Shown here in pieces: positions 43,911 to 52,808 of a stretch of DNA of 64,000 nucleotides. The notes under the pieces were generated by a model, which worked only from the letters and a program-made list of their open reading frames with translations, did no database searches and was not told the DNA's origin. Source of the DNA: Pelomonas saccharophila_A (GTDB lineage: Bacteria > Pseudomonadota > Gammaproteobacteria > Burkholderiales > Burkholderiaceae_C); the NCBI RefSeq assembly GCF_031458095.1, contig NZ_JAVDXU010000003.1:558001-622000 (forward strand), given 5' to 3'. The position numbers and the translations under genes are program-made. Numbering within the stretch: position 1 is the stretch's first letter; each line of letters begins with the position of its first letter.

Positions 43911-46900
43911 TCAGAAGCTGTACTGCGCACTGAGGCGATAGCCGCGGCCCGACGTGAAGTAGTTGTGGCCGATCATGCCGATGTGCTGCTGCATGATCTG
44001 CTTGTAGGTCTTGTTCGTCAGGTTGGTGGCATCCAGGCCCAGGGACAGATCGTTGCCGATCTTCACGTGCAGGCCGGCATCGAGCTGGCCATAGCTGTCC
44101 GCCCACAGTGGCAGGCCCACCGGCAGGTTGTGCTGGCCGTAGGTGGCACTGGCCGGGTTGGTGTCCAGCGCATTGGTCTGGTTGGGGCCGGTGTTGTCGG
44201 AGTTCAGCGCCACGCCGTAGAGATATTTGCCGCGCCAGTTGTAGGCCAGGCGGGCAGAGATCGGTCCACGGTCGTAGAGCAGCGCAATGTTGAAGGTGTT
44301 CTTCGACAGGTTGTCCAGCGGCATGTCGCCGAAGGAGCGGCCATCCGTGTCACAGCCGTTGATGTACAGATTCAGGTTGTCCTGACCCGCGCCCGGCGAG
44401 CAATAGCCCGTGTAGACGGCGTTGTAGCGCTTCACCTTGCTGTCCACGAAGGTGTAGTTCGCCTGCAGGCCCAGGCCCTGCAGCAGCGAGGGCAGCCCCT
44501 CGAAGTACTGCTGATAGGCGAACTCCAGACCGCGCGCATAGCCCTTGGCGCCGTTGACCGGACCGTTCAGCACGAAGGTGACCGGCTTGCCGTTGGCATC
44601 GTTGACCGTGCGGTTGAAGGCCTGGTTGACGATGATGTCCTTCAGGTTCTTGTTGAAGGCTGCCATCGTGATCGAACCGTTCTTGGCGAAGTACCACTCG
44701 GCCGTCAGGTCCTCCTGGTCGGAGCGGATCGGCTTCAGTTCGGGGTTGCCGCTGGCCGTGCCGGTCAGGTTGACCTTCTTGACGTTGGGCGGGACGCTTT
44801 GCGCATCCACCTCGATGGTCTGCGACATCGACAGATAGCCCTGCATCTGGCTGAACTGCGGGCGGGCCAGGGCCTTGGATGCAGCAAAGCGGAACTGCAG
44901 GGATCCATCCGCCGTGGCCTTGAACCTCAGGTTCAGGCTGGGCAGGTAGTCCGTGAAGCTCTGGTTGAAGTTCTGCTCCTTGGCGAACGGCGTCAGCTGG
45001 GGTACGGCCAGGCCGACCGCACCGGCCGGCGCGGCCTGCGTGGTCAGGATGGTGTAGCCGTCGGCACTGTTCTTGGTGTGCACCACGCGCAGACCGACGT
45101 TGCCGTCGATGGGCGCACCGACCTCATCGAAGGAGAAGCGCAACTGCCCATAGCCCGCGGTCGTCGTTTCGGCCTGGGTATTGCGGCCGGCCGGATCGGT
45201 GCCGAATGACGTGGGGTGCCAGGCACCGCCGCCCTGGATGCTGTTGGCCTGCTGCGGGCAGCCCGCGCCATCCCAGCCCGGCTTGAAGTTCGTGCACTCG
45301 TTCAGATAGAGCTGGTGCAGCTTGTTGTAGCTGTTGGGCCAGTCGAAGGCCACCGAGGCGGCCGGGAAATACAGCGCCGGCAGGTTGGCCTTGCCGCCTC
45401 CCATGAAGTCGCCATAGGTGTTCTTGTAGACGGGGATGTCCGGCGCCTTGGTGATGTAGGCCAGGTCGCCGATGTTCCAGCCCAGCTGCCAGGCGTGGGT
45501 GATGGTCGCCCAGTTGTAGCTCGGGTTGCTGTTGACGGTCTCGGCATCGCGCTTGGCGATGCGCACGCCGAAGCGCAGGTCGTTGAGGATCTTGTTGTCG
45601 TGGAAGACCCAGCGCGCATCGCCCTTCCAGGCCTTCTGCGTGCCTTTGCCCTTGTCCAGGTGGTCCATCATCATGGCCCAGTAGTACTTGCTGGGGTCGT
45701 TGAGGATGGCCATGTCGCTCTGGTCAAACACCAGGCGGGGCATGGAGCCGGTGTAGTCCACCGTCTCCTTGGGCAGGGACACGGCAGTGCCCACCGTCGA
45801 GTCGAAGTTGTTGGTCTTGGAGCGGATGTACTGGAAGTCCGAGGTCAGCGTCAGCTGGTCGTTGACCTTGCCGGCGATCTTCCAGGCCAGTTCGTCGGTC
45901 TGCGAATTGCGCTTGGAGTAACGCGTCTGGTTCTCCACCTCGAGGCCGTCGTAGGCGCCATTGCCCAGCGCCTTGCCGGTCAGCACGCCCTTGGTCATCA
46001 CGCCGTTGGCGTCGTAGGTGCCGTCCAGCACGGTCACGTTGTAGGGGTCGACCTGGGCGCTGACGTTGTTCTCGTTCCAGTTGAACTTGAACTTGGAGCG
46101 GAAGAAGGTCAGCGAGGACTCGACGTCGTTCTTCTTCCACTGCAGCGCGCCGTAGATGCCGTCGCGGGTGCGGTCGTAGAACTGCTGCTTCCAGGACATG
46201 TCGCGCGAGTACCAGTGCGTCTCGGTCGGCGTGGCCTTGTAGAAGGGGTCCAGCACCAGGCCGTCGGTGCGGTTGGAGCTCAGCGAATGCGCCAGGTCGA
46301 TCAGCGCGCCGAACTTGCCCGCATCGGTATTCCAGGTGTTGGACAGCAGGCCCGAGATGCTGGGCTTGTTCTTCTTGGCCAGGCTGTTGCGCGAGACGTC
46401 AACCGAGATCGAGCCCTTGAAGCCGGGGAAGTCGAAAGGCAGGGCCGTGCGCAGGTTCACCAGACCACCGATGGCGCCTTCGATCTGCTCGGCCGACGGG
46501 TTCTTGTAGACGTCCACACCGGCCATCAGCTCGGGCGGTACGTCCTCGAAGCCCAGGGTGCGGCCCTGGTTGGCACTGAAGGTCTCGCGGCCGTTCAGCG
46601 TCGAGCTCACATAGGTCAGCCCGCGGATGTTGACGCCCGAGCCTTCGACCGAGAAGTGCACCGGGTCGTTGGAGGCCGCCACGCGCGACATGGTGGCGCC
46701 GACGATGCGCTGCAGCACCTCGGACACCGAGCGGTCCGGCAGCTTGCCGATTTCATCGGCGACCACCGAATCGACGATTTCGTCCGACTCCTGCTTGAGC
46801 TTCTGCGCCGACGCCAGGGCGGCCCGACGCCCCGAAACGACCACGGTCTCCAGCGCCTGAGGCGCCTTCTCGGCGGCTGGCGTTGCAGCCGCGGCAGGAG

Positions 46901-46991
46901 CGGGCGTGTTCTGCGCCAGCGCGGGCGTGGCTGCCCAGACCAGCGCCTGCACGGCGGCGACGGACAGCGTTGTCCTCTTGAAATGTCTCAT
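43911..46991 (-). CDS. Large TonB-dependent outer-membrane receptor 3 (carbohydrate type)
   Basis: A 1026-residue TonB-dependent transporter of the Xanthomonas/Caulobacter carbohydrate group. Signal peptide ends at TPALA; an Ala/Pro-rich linker leads to LETVVVSGRRAALASAQKL and the plug VDSVVADEIGKLPDRSVSEVLQRIVG. VDVYKNPSAEQIEGAIGGLVNL closes the plug; the barrel ends GRGYRLSAQYSF. Strong AGGAG eight bases before the ATG. It is the only outer-membrane transporter within the mannan-type gene region, so it is the likely importer of the oligosaccharides. Two LacI-type motifs lie upstream at 47074 and 47221. Confidence 0.93.
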   Translation of the reverse strand: MRHFKRTTLSVAAVQALVWAATPALAQNTPAPAAAATPAAEKAPQALETVVVSGRRAALASAQKLKQESDEIVDSVVADEIGKLPDRSVSEVLQRIVGATMSRVAASNDPVHFSVEGSGVNIRGLTYVSSTLNGRETFSANQGRTLGFEDVPPELMAGVDVYKNPSAEQIEGAIGGLVNLRTALPFDFPGFKGSISVDVSRNSLAKKNKPSISGLLSNTWNTDAGKFGALIDLAHSLSSNRTDGLVLDPFYKATPTETHWYSRDMSWKQQFYDRTRDGIYGALQWKKNDVESSLTFFRSKFKFNWNENNVSAQVDPYNVTVLDGTYDANGVMTKGVLTGKALGNGAYDGLEVENQTRYSKRNSQTDELAWKIAGKVNDQLTLTSDFQYIRSKTNNFDSTVGTAVSLPKETVDYTGSMPRLVFDQSDMAILNDPSKYYWAMMMDHLDKGKGTQKAWKGDARWVFHDNKILNDLRFGVRIAKRDAETVNSNPSYNWATITHAWQLGWNIGDLAYITKAPDIPVYKNTYGDFMGGGKANLPALYFPAASVAFDWPNSYNKLHQLYLNECTNFKPGWDGAGCPQQANSIQGGGAWHPTSFGTDPAGRNTQAETTTAGYGQLRFSFDEVGAPIDGNVGLRVVHTKNSADGYTILTTQAAPAGAVGLAVPQLTPFAKEQNFNQSFTDYLPSLNLRFKATADGSLQFRFAASKALARPQFSQMQGYLSMSQTIEVDAQSVPPNVKKVNLTGTASGNPELKPIRSDQEDLTAEWYFAKNGSITMAAFNKNLKDIIVNQAFNRTVNDANGKPVTFVLNGPVNGAKGYARGLEFAYQQYFEGLPSLLQGLGLQANYTFVDSKVKRYNAVYTGYCSPGAGQDNLNLYINGCDTDGRSFGDMPLDNLSKNTFNIALLYDRGPISARLAYNWRGKYLYGVALNSDNTGPNQTNALDTNPASATYGQHNLPVGLPLWADSYGQLDAGLHVKIGNDLSLGLDATNLTNKTYKQIMQQHIGMIGHNYFTSGRGYRLSAQYSF

Positions 46992-47073
46992 CCTCTTTGC
47001 TCCTCTTTGGTGGGAAACATCCAGCCCTCGCGGGCTTCGTGTCAGTCCTGTCGGTTTCTATGCCGCAGGTGTT

Positions 47074-47087
47074 TGGTAACGCTAACA
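47074..47087. promoter_or_regulatory. LacI-type operator before TonB receptor 3
   Basis: TGGTAACGCTAACA, a near palindrome around the central CG, 83 bp before the receptor start. It resembles the xyl-box class of LacI operators reported for Xanthomonas carbohydrate loci (from memory). It is distinct from TGTTTASTAAACA. Confidence 0.65.
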
Positions 47088-47151
47088 ATATTCACGCAGC
47101 CCCCATATCGGGACTACTAGGGATAGGGGATACACGCATGCTGCCGCGCAT

Positions 47152-49647
47152 TCAGCCCTCCTTTCTCAGCAGCTGGATCTGCTGCGCCGGAAGCTCCAGT
47201 CCGATCAAATCCAGCGCATTTGGTAGCGCTATCCTCGAAGCAATCCGACGCTCGCTTCCAGGCACCAGATCGATGAAGTTGTCGGCCAGGCCCGGCTGCT
47301 GCAGCCACAGGCCCTTGACCGGTCGATCGGCACGCAGGCGCAGGGTCTGGCCTTCGGCCTCGATGACCAAGCGGGCGCCCGCGAGGCGGTAGAACTTGAA
47401 GGGCTCGGTCCAGGCGCAGTCGCGCGCCAGCTCACGGCCGTCCTGCGGATCGAGGGCGCTCAACTCGGCGACGACGGGCTCGTCGAAGGCGGGCAGCGGC
47501 TGGGTCGTCTCGACGCTGGTCGAGGCTGGAACCGCTTGCAAGACGCGCGCGCTGACCAGCTGCCGCCCGTCCATCGCGAAGACGCGCAGTTGCAGCGCCA
47601 GCTCGCAGGTCTCGGCCTGGCCATTCATGATGGCCAAGCGCGCCGCACCGGCCTCCAGCCGCACGGCGACTGCAAGCGGTGCCAAAGCGCGGCGCACCGC
47701 ATGCCAGGCGGGCTTGACGGTGCCGGAAGAGTCGATGAGGGCCCAGCTCGTCACCGGCCAGCAGTCGTTGAGCTGCCAGACCAGGGCGCCGCCCACGGCC
47801 CGCGCGCCGGGCCTTTGCCAGCTGCGGCGGAAGTCCTGGTAGGCCACGCGCATGGCCTCGGCCTGTACGAACTGCGTCGCGTAGACGTGGTCCGCCAGCG
47901 TGGGCCCGACACGCAGGTTGTCGGCCAGGTAGACGGACAGGCGCCTATGCCCGTCCGGCCCCGCCGCCGATCCGGCCTTGTTGTGCCACTGCACCGTGCG
48001 GCTCTCGGGGAAGCGCTCGGCCGCGGGCAGCACCGATTCGAACAAGGCCAGCGAGGGATGCGACTGCATGCCGAACTCGCTGACAAAGCGCGCCTGCACG
48101 TCGCCATAGCGCTGGTAGGGCAGCATCTGCTGGTGCCAGACCTCCCAGCTGTGGCGGTCGCCCACGGTCACGTCGGAGGACTTGGCGCCGTCGCCAGGGC
48201 TGAAGGGGCTACCCGGCCAGTAAGGCGTGGCGGGGTCCAGCGCCTCGCAGACCTCGGGCAGCAGGCCTTCGTAGATGGCCCGCGCCTCGAAGCGCTCGGC
48301 AGGCACGCCGGGACCGGCCAGGCCGACGGACTCGGCCAGCATGTAGTCCTCGTTGTTGCCGCACCAGAGGGCCATGCAGGCGTGGTGGCGCAGGCGCTTC
48401 ACCTGGCTTTCGGCTTCGGCGCGCACGCTGGCCAGGAAGTCGGCGTTGGCCGGGTAGAGGCCGCAGGCAAACATGAAGTCCTGCCAGACCAGCAGGCCTA
48501 GCTCGTCGCAGGCTTCGTAGAAGGCTTCGTCTTCGTAGATGCCGCCGCCCCAGACGCGCAGCATGTTCATGTTGGCGTCCGCCGCCTGGGCCACGCGCTC
48601 GCGATAGCGCGCCGGCGTGATGCGTTCGAGCAGGTTGTCGTCGGGAATCCAGTTGGCGCCGCCGGCGAAGAAGTCCTGGCCATTGACCTCGAAATGGAAG
48701 CTGCTGCCGGCCTCGCCCTCGACGCTCGCCTGCACCAGGCGCAGGGTGCGCAGCCCGATGCGGCGGCTGTCCTCGGCCACGACGCGCTCGCCATCCAGCA
48801 GGCGCGCCACCAGCGTGTACAGCGGCTGCTCGCCCAGGCCGCGCGGCCACCACAACTGGGCCTCGCTGACATTCAGCGTCGCGCGCGCCGCATCGGCTGG
48901 CACCGACTGCAAGGCCACGCTGCGGCCCTCGGTGTCGAGCAGCTCGAAGGCGCAGCGCAGGCCGCTGCCGCCGGTGGCCCGCGCCGACACCTGCAGCGCC
49001 GCGCGCCGGCCGGCCACGTCGACCTCGCTGCGGCAATGCAGATCGTCGATGCGCGCCGACCAGCTGTGCCGGCGCACCGCACGCCAGGGGCCGCTGACGA
49101 GAAGCTCCGGACCCCAGTCCCAGCCAAAGTGGTACTGGGCCTTGCGGGCATGCAGGCGGGCGCTGTCGCCATTCCATAACTGACGCTTGCCGTGCACGGC
49201 CTCCACCTCGCGGGCACGGGCCAAAGCAGGCTCGAAGCACAGCAGCAATTCGTTGCGGCCCGGCTGCAGGCGGCGGCGCACGTCGACGCGATGCGGCACG
49301 AACATGTTGTCGGACTCCAGCAGCCGCTCGCCGTTGAGCCAGGCGCGGCACCAGGTGTCCAGGCCTTCGAAGACCAGGTCCTCATGGTCGGCCAGCTCGC
49401 CGGCCTCGAAGGCCAGGCGCCAGGCCCAGCGGCGCTCGCCCACCCAGCGCACCTCGGCCTCGTTCATGCCGTAGAAGGGATCGGGAATGCGGCCGGCCGC
49501 CAGCAGGGCGCCATGGGCCGTGCCGGGTACGGCTGCGGGCAGCCAGGCCTCGTCCGGCAGCGCTGTCAGCGCGCGCGCATCGGCGCCTGCGGGCGCCTCG
49601 GCGAGCTGCCAGCCCTCATGAAGATCGATCAAGCGTTCGGAGATCAC
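47152..49647 (-). CDS. GH2 beta-mannosidase
   Basis: An 831-residue family 2 glycosidase of the beta-mannosidase branch. The N-terminal jelly roll starts LIDLHEGWQLAEAP and has VPGTAHGALLAAGRIPDPFYG. YHFGWDWGPELLVSGPWR is typical of mannosidases. The barrel has ANWIPDDNLLERITPARYRE, acid/base E433 in LWCGNNEDYM and nucleophile E524 in FVSEFGMQSHP. No signal peptide is seen, so it is probably cytoplasmic and cleaves imported manno-oligosaccharides from the non-reducing end. GTG 49647 has only a weak ribosome site. It ends 160 bp before TonB receptor 3 on the same strand. Confidence 0.93.
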   Translation of the reverse strand: MISERLIDLHEGWQLAEAPAGADARALTALPDEAWLPAAVPGTAHGALLAAGRIPDPFYGMNEAEVRWVGERRWAWRLAFEAGELADHEDLVFEGLDTWCRAWLNGERLLESDNMFVPHRVDVRRRLQPGRNELLLCFEPALARAREVEAVHGKRQLWNGDSARLHARKAQYHFGWDWGPELLVSGPWRAVRRHSWSARIDDLHCRSEVDVAGRRAALQVSARATGGSGLRCAFELLDTEGRSVALQSVPADAARATLNVSEAQLWWPRGLGEQPLYTLVARLLDGERVVAEDSRRIGLRTLRLVQASVEGEAGSSFHFEVNGQDFFAGGANWIPDDNLLERITPARYRERVAQAADANMNMLRVWGGGIYEDEAFYEACDELGLLVWQDFMFACGLYPANADFLASVRAEAESQVKRLRHHACMALWCGNNEDYMLAESVGLAGPGVPAERFEARAIYEGLLPEVCEALDPATPYWPGSPFSPGDGAKSSDVTVGDRHSWEVWHQQMLPYQRYGDVQARFVSEFGMQSHPSLALFESVLPAAERFPESRTVQWHNKAGSAAGPDGHRRLSVYLADNLRVGPTLADHVYATQFVQAEAMRVAYQDFRRSWQRPGARAVGGALVWQLNDCWPVTSWALIDSSGTVKPAWHAVRRALAPLAVAVRLEAGAARLAIMNGQAETCELALQLRVFAMDGRQLVSARVLQAVPASTSVETTQPLPAFDEPVVAELSALDPQDGRELARDCAWTEPFKFYRLAGARLVIEAEGQTLRLRADRPVKGLWLQQPGLADNFIDLVPGSERRIASRIALPNALDLIGLELPAQQIQLLRKEG
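47221..47234. promoter_or_regulatory. Second LacI-type motif, inside the 3' end of the mannosidase gene
   Basis: TGGTAGCGCTATCC, sharing TGGTARCGCTA with the site at 47074 and lying 147 bp from it (start to start), in the last codons of the mannosidase gene. Paired sites at this distance could support repressor looping. Confidence 0.5.
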
Positions 49648-49804
49648 TGCGCTCTGGGTCCTCGTGCCGCCCTACGGCGACCGCTAAACATCAATTTGTT
49701 GCGCATTTTGTTTCTCTGTCAAACGTTAAGCGATCAGGGATAGCACCGACGATTTGCTGGTAGACAACGCTGTTTTTGCGATTCCGAACTGCGGATAATC
49801 ATTT

Positions 49805-49817
49805 CGTTTACTAAACA
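49805..49817 (+). promoter_or_regulatory. LacI-regulon operator, site 3 (sugar ABC operon)
   Basis: CGTTTACTAAACA, one base from TGTTTASTAAACA and containing the perfect 11-bp palindrome GTTTACTAAAC. A -10-like GATAAT (49794-49799) lies 5 bases upstream, so the site covers the expected transcription start. It is 16 bp before the binding-protein start, in the 186-bp divergent gap with the mannosidase, which also has a half site CTAAACA at 49684-49690. Confidence 0.75.
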
Positions 49818-49833
49818 CTTTCCACCGACCGCA

Positions 49834-51048
49834 GTGATCTCCGCCACGCCCTTTGCCAAGCTCGGCCTCGCGCTCTGCCTTGCCGCCCTCTGCGGCCAGG
49901 CGCTGGCGGGCCGCCTGGTCATCTGGATGGTGGGAGACGACAAGACGCCCCAGGTCATGCAACCGGCCGTCGAGGCCTTTCGCGCCAGCCATCCCGACGT
50001 GCACGTCGAGGTGCGCGATGTGCCCTGGGCCGATGCCATGACCAAGTACTCGGCCGCCCTGGCCAGCCGGCGCGGGCCGGACCTGGTGACGGGCAGCACC
50101 TCCTACGCGATTGCCCTGGGCGCCAAGGGCGCGCTGGTCGACCTGGCCCAGGCGGCGCCCGACCTCGCCGCGGAACTGCAGCGGCAGGCCAACCCGGGCG
50201 CCTTACGCGCCATCCGCCGCGCCGATGGCCGACTCTATGGCGCCCCCTTCGACATGCATGTGCAGCTGCAGTACTACCGCAGCGACCTGCTGCGCGAGGC
50301 GCCTGCGGACTGGGAGGGCTTCATCGCCGCGGCGCGCCAGCAGCGCTTTGCCCAGCAATGGGGCAACACCAGCTGGCTGGGCTTCTACCCCTATCTGCGC
50401 CAGGCCGGCGGCACGGTCTATGACGCCAACTGCGCACACGCCGTCATCGACGGCCCCGAGGCGGTGCGCGCGCTGAGCTATTACGCACGTCTTTACCGCG
50501 AGCTGCGGGCCCCCACCGACGGCTGGCCCGATGCCGACGGCGGCCTGGAAAGCGGCGCTTACGGCCTGATGCAGTCCGGCACCTGGCTGCTGTCGCGCAT
50601 GGACATGGTTCACAAGGGCCTGGTGGGCAAGTGGGCGGCCGCACCACTGCCCGCAGGCCCCACCGGCAAACGCACCGCGGTGCTGGGCGGCACGGTGCTG
50701 GCCATCACCCGCTTCTCGCCCAACCGCGCGCTGGCCCTGGACTTCATGCGCACCGTCTACCGGCCCGAGGTCACGCGCCGCATGGCCGAGGCGGCCCTGG
50801 CCTATGGCGGCATGTGGCTGCCCTCGGGGCGGCAGGACCAGATCGCCGGCTTGCCACTGCCCCATCGCGAGGCCCTGCTCACCCAGCTCGCCGACGCCGA
50901 AGGCCCACCGCCCTGCCCGGCCTGGATCAGGCAGGACTACATCGTCACCCGCGCCGTGCAGCGCGTCGTGCTGGCCGGTGCCGACCCGCAGGCCGAGCTG
51001 AGCCGCGCGGCGGCCGTCATGAACCGCGCGCTGGAGGCCCAGCGATGA
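49834..51048 (+). CDS. Sugar ABC transporter substrate-binding protein
   Basis: A 404-residue periplasmic binding protein of the carbohydrate uptake-1 family. Signal peptide AKLGLALCLAALCGQALA; mature start GRLVIWMVGDDKTPQVMQPAVEAF; then GPDLVTGSTSYAIALGAKGALVDL and GRLYGAPFDMHVQLQYYR, which is the sugar-cleft segment seen in MalE-like proteins. It is followed by two permease genes with ATGA overlaps, forming one importer. Start codon is GTG with no strong ribosome site. The LacI site immediately upstream ties it to the manno-oligosaccharide region. Confidence 0.92.
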   Translation: MISATPFAKLGLALCLAALCGQALAGRLVIWMVGDDKTPQVMQPAVEAFRASHPDVHVEVRDVPWADAMTKYSAALASRRGPDLVTGSTSYAIALGAKGALVDLAQAAPDLAAELQRQANPGALRAIRRADGRLYGAPFDMHVQLQYYRSDLLREAPADWEGFIAAARQQRFAQQWGNTSWLGFYPYLRQAGGTVYDANCAHAVIDGPEAVRALSYYARLYRELRAPTDGWPDADGGLESGAYGLMQSGTWLLSRMDMVHKGLVGKWAAAPLPAGPTGKRTAVLGGTVLAITRFSPNRALALDFMRTVYRPEVTRRMAEAALAYGGMWLPSGRQDQIAGLPLPHREALLTQLADAEGPPPCPAWIRQDYIVTRAVQRVVLAGADPQAELSRAAAVMNRALEAQR

Positions 51049-51929
51049 AGACGATCTGGCGCCGCCATGGACGAGACATGCTGCTCGTCGCCCCCTTCTT
51101 CGCGCTGTTCGGCCTGTTCGGCGTCTGGCCCGTGCTGCGCTCGGCCTGGCTGAGCTTCACGGACTACCACGCCACCGACGACCCCCACTTCATCGGCCTG
51201 CGCAACTACGCCGAGCTGGCCGCCGACGAGCGCTTCTGGACGGCCCTGGCCAACACCGCGGCCTATATGGCCTCGGTGTCCTTCATCGCCGTGCTGCTCG
51301 GCCTGGTGCTGGCCCTGAACTTCGGCAGCAACTCGCGCCTGCACCAGTGGGTGCGCGTGGCCTTCTTCCTGCCGGCCGTGGCCGGTGGTGTCGGCGCCAT
51401 CTCCGCTTGGAAATGGCTGGCCAACTCCGAGGCCTACGGGCTGTTCAACAGCCTGCGCGCGGCTCTCGGCCTGGATCCCGCACGCTTCCTCGGCGACCCG
51501 CAGTGGACGCTGCCGGTGCTGGTGCTGGTGGGCGTGTGGTCGGTGCTGGGCTACAACCTCGTCATCTTCGTCGCCGGCCTGCGTGCCATTCCCGAAGAGC
51601 TCTACCAGGCGGCGCGCCTGGACGGTGCCTCGCGCTGGCAGCAGCTGCTGCACATCACCCTGCCGAATCTGCGGCCCACCCTGGTCTATGTGACGGTGAC
51701 CGGCATGATCGCCAGCTTCCAGGTCTTCTACGAGCCCTATCTGCTCTACGGCGCGGTCGACACCCTGGGTGGCCCGCTGGACTCGGCGCTGATGCTGGTC
51801 ACCTACCTCTTCGACCGCGGCTTTCGCCAGCTCGACCTGGGCCTGGCCTCCGCCGCCGCCTGGGTGTTGACGACGCTGCTGTTCGGCCTGACCTGGCTGA
51901 ACCTCAAGCTGATCGGGCGTGAACGATGA
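51045..51929 (+). CDS. Sugar ABC transporter permease, MalF type
   Basis: A 294-residue permease with six membrane helices beginning DMLLVAPFFALFGLFGVWPV. The EAA coupling loop is YQAARLDGASRWQQLLHITLPNL, as in MalF/UgpA permeases. ATGA overlap with the binding-protein gene upstream and with the second permease downstream. A matching ATPase (MalK/MsmK type) is not encoded in this operon. Confidence 0.95.
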   Translation: MKTIWRRHGRDMLLVAPFFALFGLFGVWPVLRSAWLSFTDYHATDDPHFIGLRNYAELAADERFWTALANTAAYMASVSFIAVLLGLVLALNFGSNSRLHQWVRVAFFLPAVAGGVGAISAWKWLANSEAYGLFNSLRAALGLDPARFLGDPQWTLPVLVLVGVWSVLGYNLVIFVAGLRAIPEELYQAARLDGASRWQQLLHITLPNLRPTLVYVTVTGMIASFQVFYEPYLLYGAVDTLGGPLDSALMLVTYLFDRGFRQLDLGLASAAAWVLTTLLFGLTWLNLKLIGRER

Positions 51930-52807
51930 GGTGGCTCGTCAACCTGCTGCGCCTGCCGCTGTGGCTGCTGGTGCCCGCCATGCTGCTGCCCTATTACTGG
52001 ATGGCGATCGGCGCCTTCAAGAGCGTGGCCGAGCTGCTGCGCCAACCGCCCACGCTGTGGCCACAGCTCGCCACGGGTCGCAATTTCTTCAACCCCGACT
52101 GGGCCGGCACCACAGCCGATCCCGACAAGCTGGCCGGCATCCTGCAGGTCCAGGTCGAGGGCCACGGCTTTCTGCGCTTCTATGCCAACAGCCTGCTGGT
52201 CACCGTCGTCGTCACGGTCGCCAGCCTGCTGGCCGCGTCCCTGGTCGCCTTCGTGCTGACCAAGAAGCCCTTCCCCGGCAGCCGCTGGCTGTTCCGCGCC
52301 CTGCTGCTGTCGATGATGCTGCCCTGGGAGGTCACCATCGTCCCCAACTTCGTGACGGTGGCCCAGCTGGGCTGGATCAACAGCTATGCCGCCCTGCTGG
52401 TGCCCGGCCTGGCCAAGGCCTTTGTCGTCTTCTACTTCCGCCAGGCCATGTTGGGCGTGCCCGACGAGCTGATCAGTGCCGCGACGCTGGACGGCGCCGG
52501 CACGCTGCGCATCTGGTGGAGCGTGGTTTTACCCCTGCTGCGGCCGGCGCTGGCCGCCATCGCCATTCCCGTCGCGGTGGGCGAATGGAACAACTTCCTG
52601 TGGCCCCTGCTCGTCGTCAACGACGCGGCCACGCTGACCCTGCCTCTGCAGCTCGGCAAGATGGCCGGCGACCTGAGCTTCAACCCGCAATCGGCAGCCG
52701 TGCTGATGGCCGGCTCGCTGCTCGCTTCGCTGCCGGCCGTCGTCCTCTTCCTGATCTTCCAGAAGCAGTTCGTCGCCGGACTGCAGGCGGGCGCCACCAA
52801 GGGTTGA
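51926..52807 (+). CDS. Sugar ABC transporter permease, MalG type
   Basis: A 293-residue permease with six membrane helices starting LPLWLLVPAMLLPYYWMAI. The EAA loop is ISAATLDGAGTLRIWWSVVLP and the C-terminal half includes GEWNNFLWPLLVVND, a block conserved in MalG/UgpE-type proteins. It pairs with the preceding MalF-type permease. The esterase gene starts one base after its stop, so they are cotranscribed. Confidence 0.95.
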   Translation: MRWLVNLLRLPLWLLVPAMLLPYYWMAIGAFKSVAELLRQPPTLWPQLATGRNFFNPDWAGTTADPDKLAGILQVQVEGHGFLRFYANSLLVTVVVTVASLLAASLVAFVLTKKPFPGSRWLFRALLLSMMLPWEVTIVPNFVTVAQLGWINSYAALLVPGLAKAFVVFYFRQAMLGVPDELISAATLDGAGTLRIWWSVVLPLLRPALAAIAIPVAVGEWNNFLWPLLVVNDAATLTLPLQLGKMAGDLSFNPQSAAVLMAGSLLASLPAVVLFLIFQKQFVAGLQAGATKG

Positions 52808-52808
52808 T

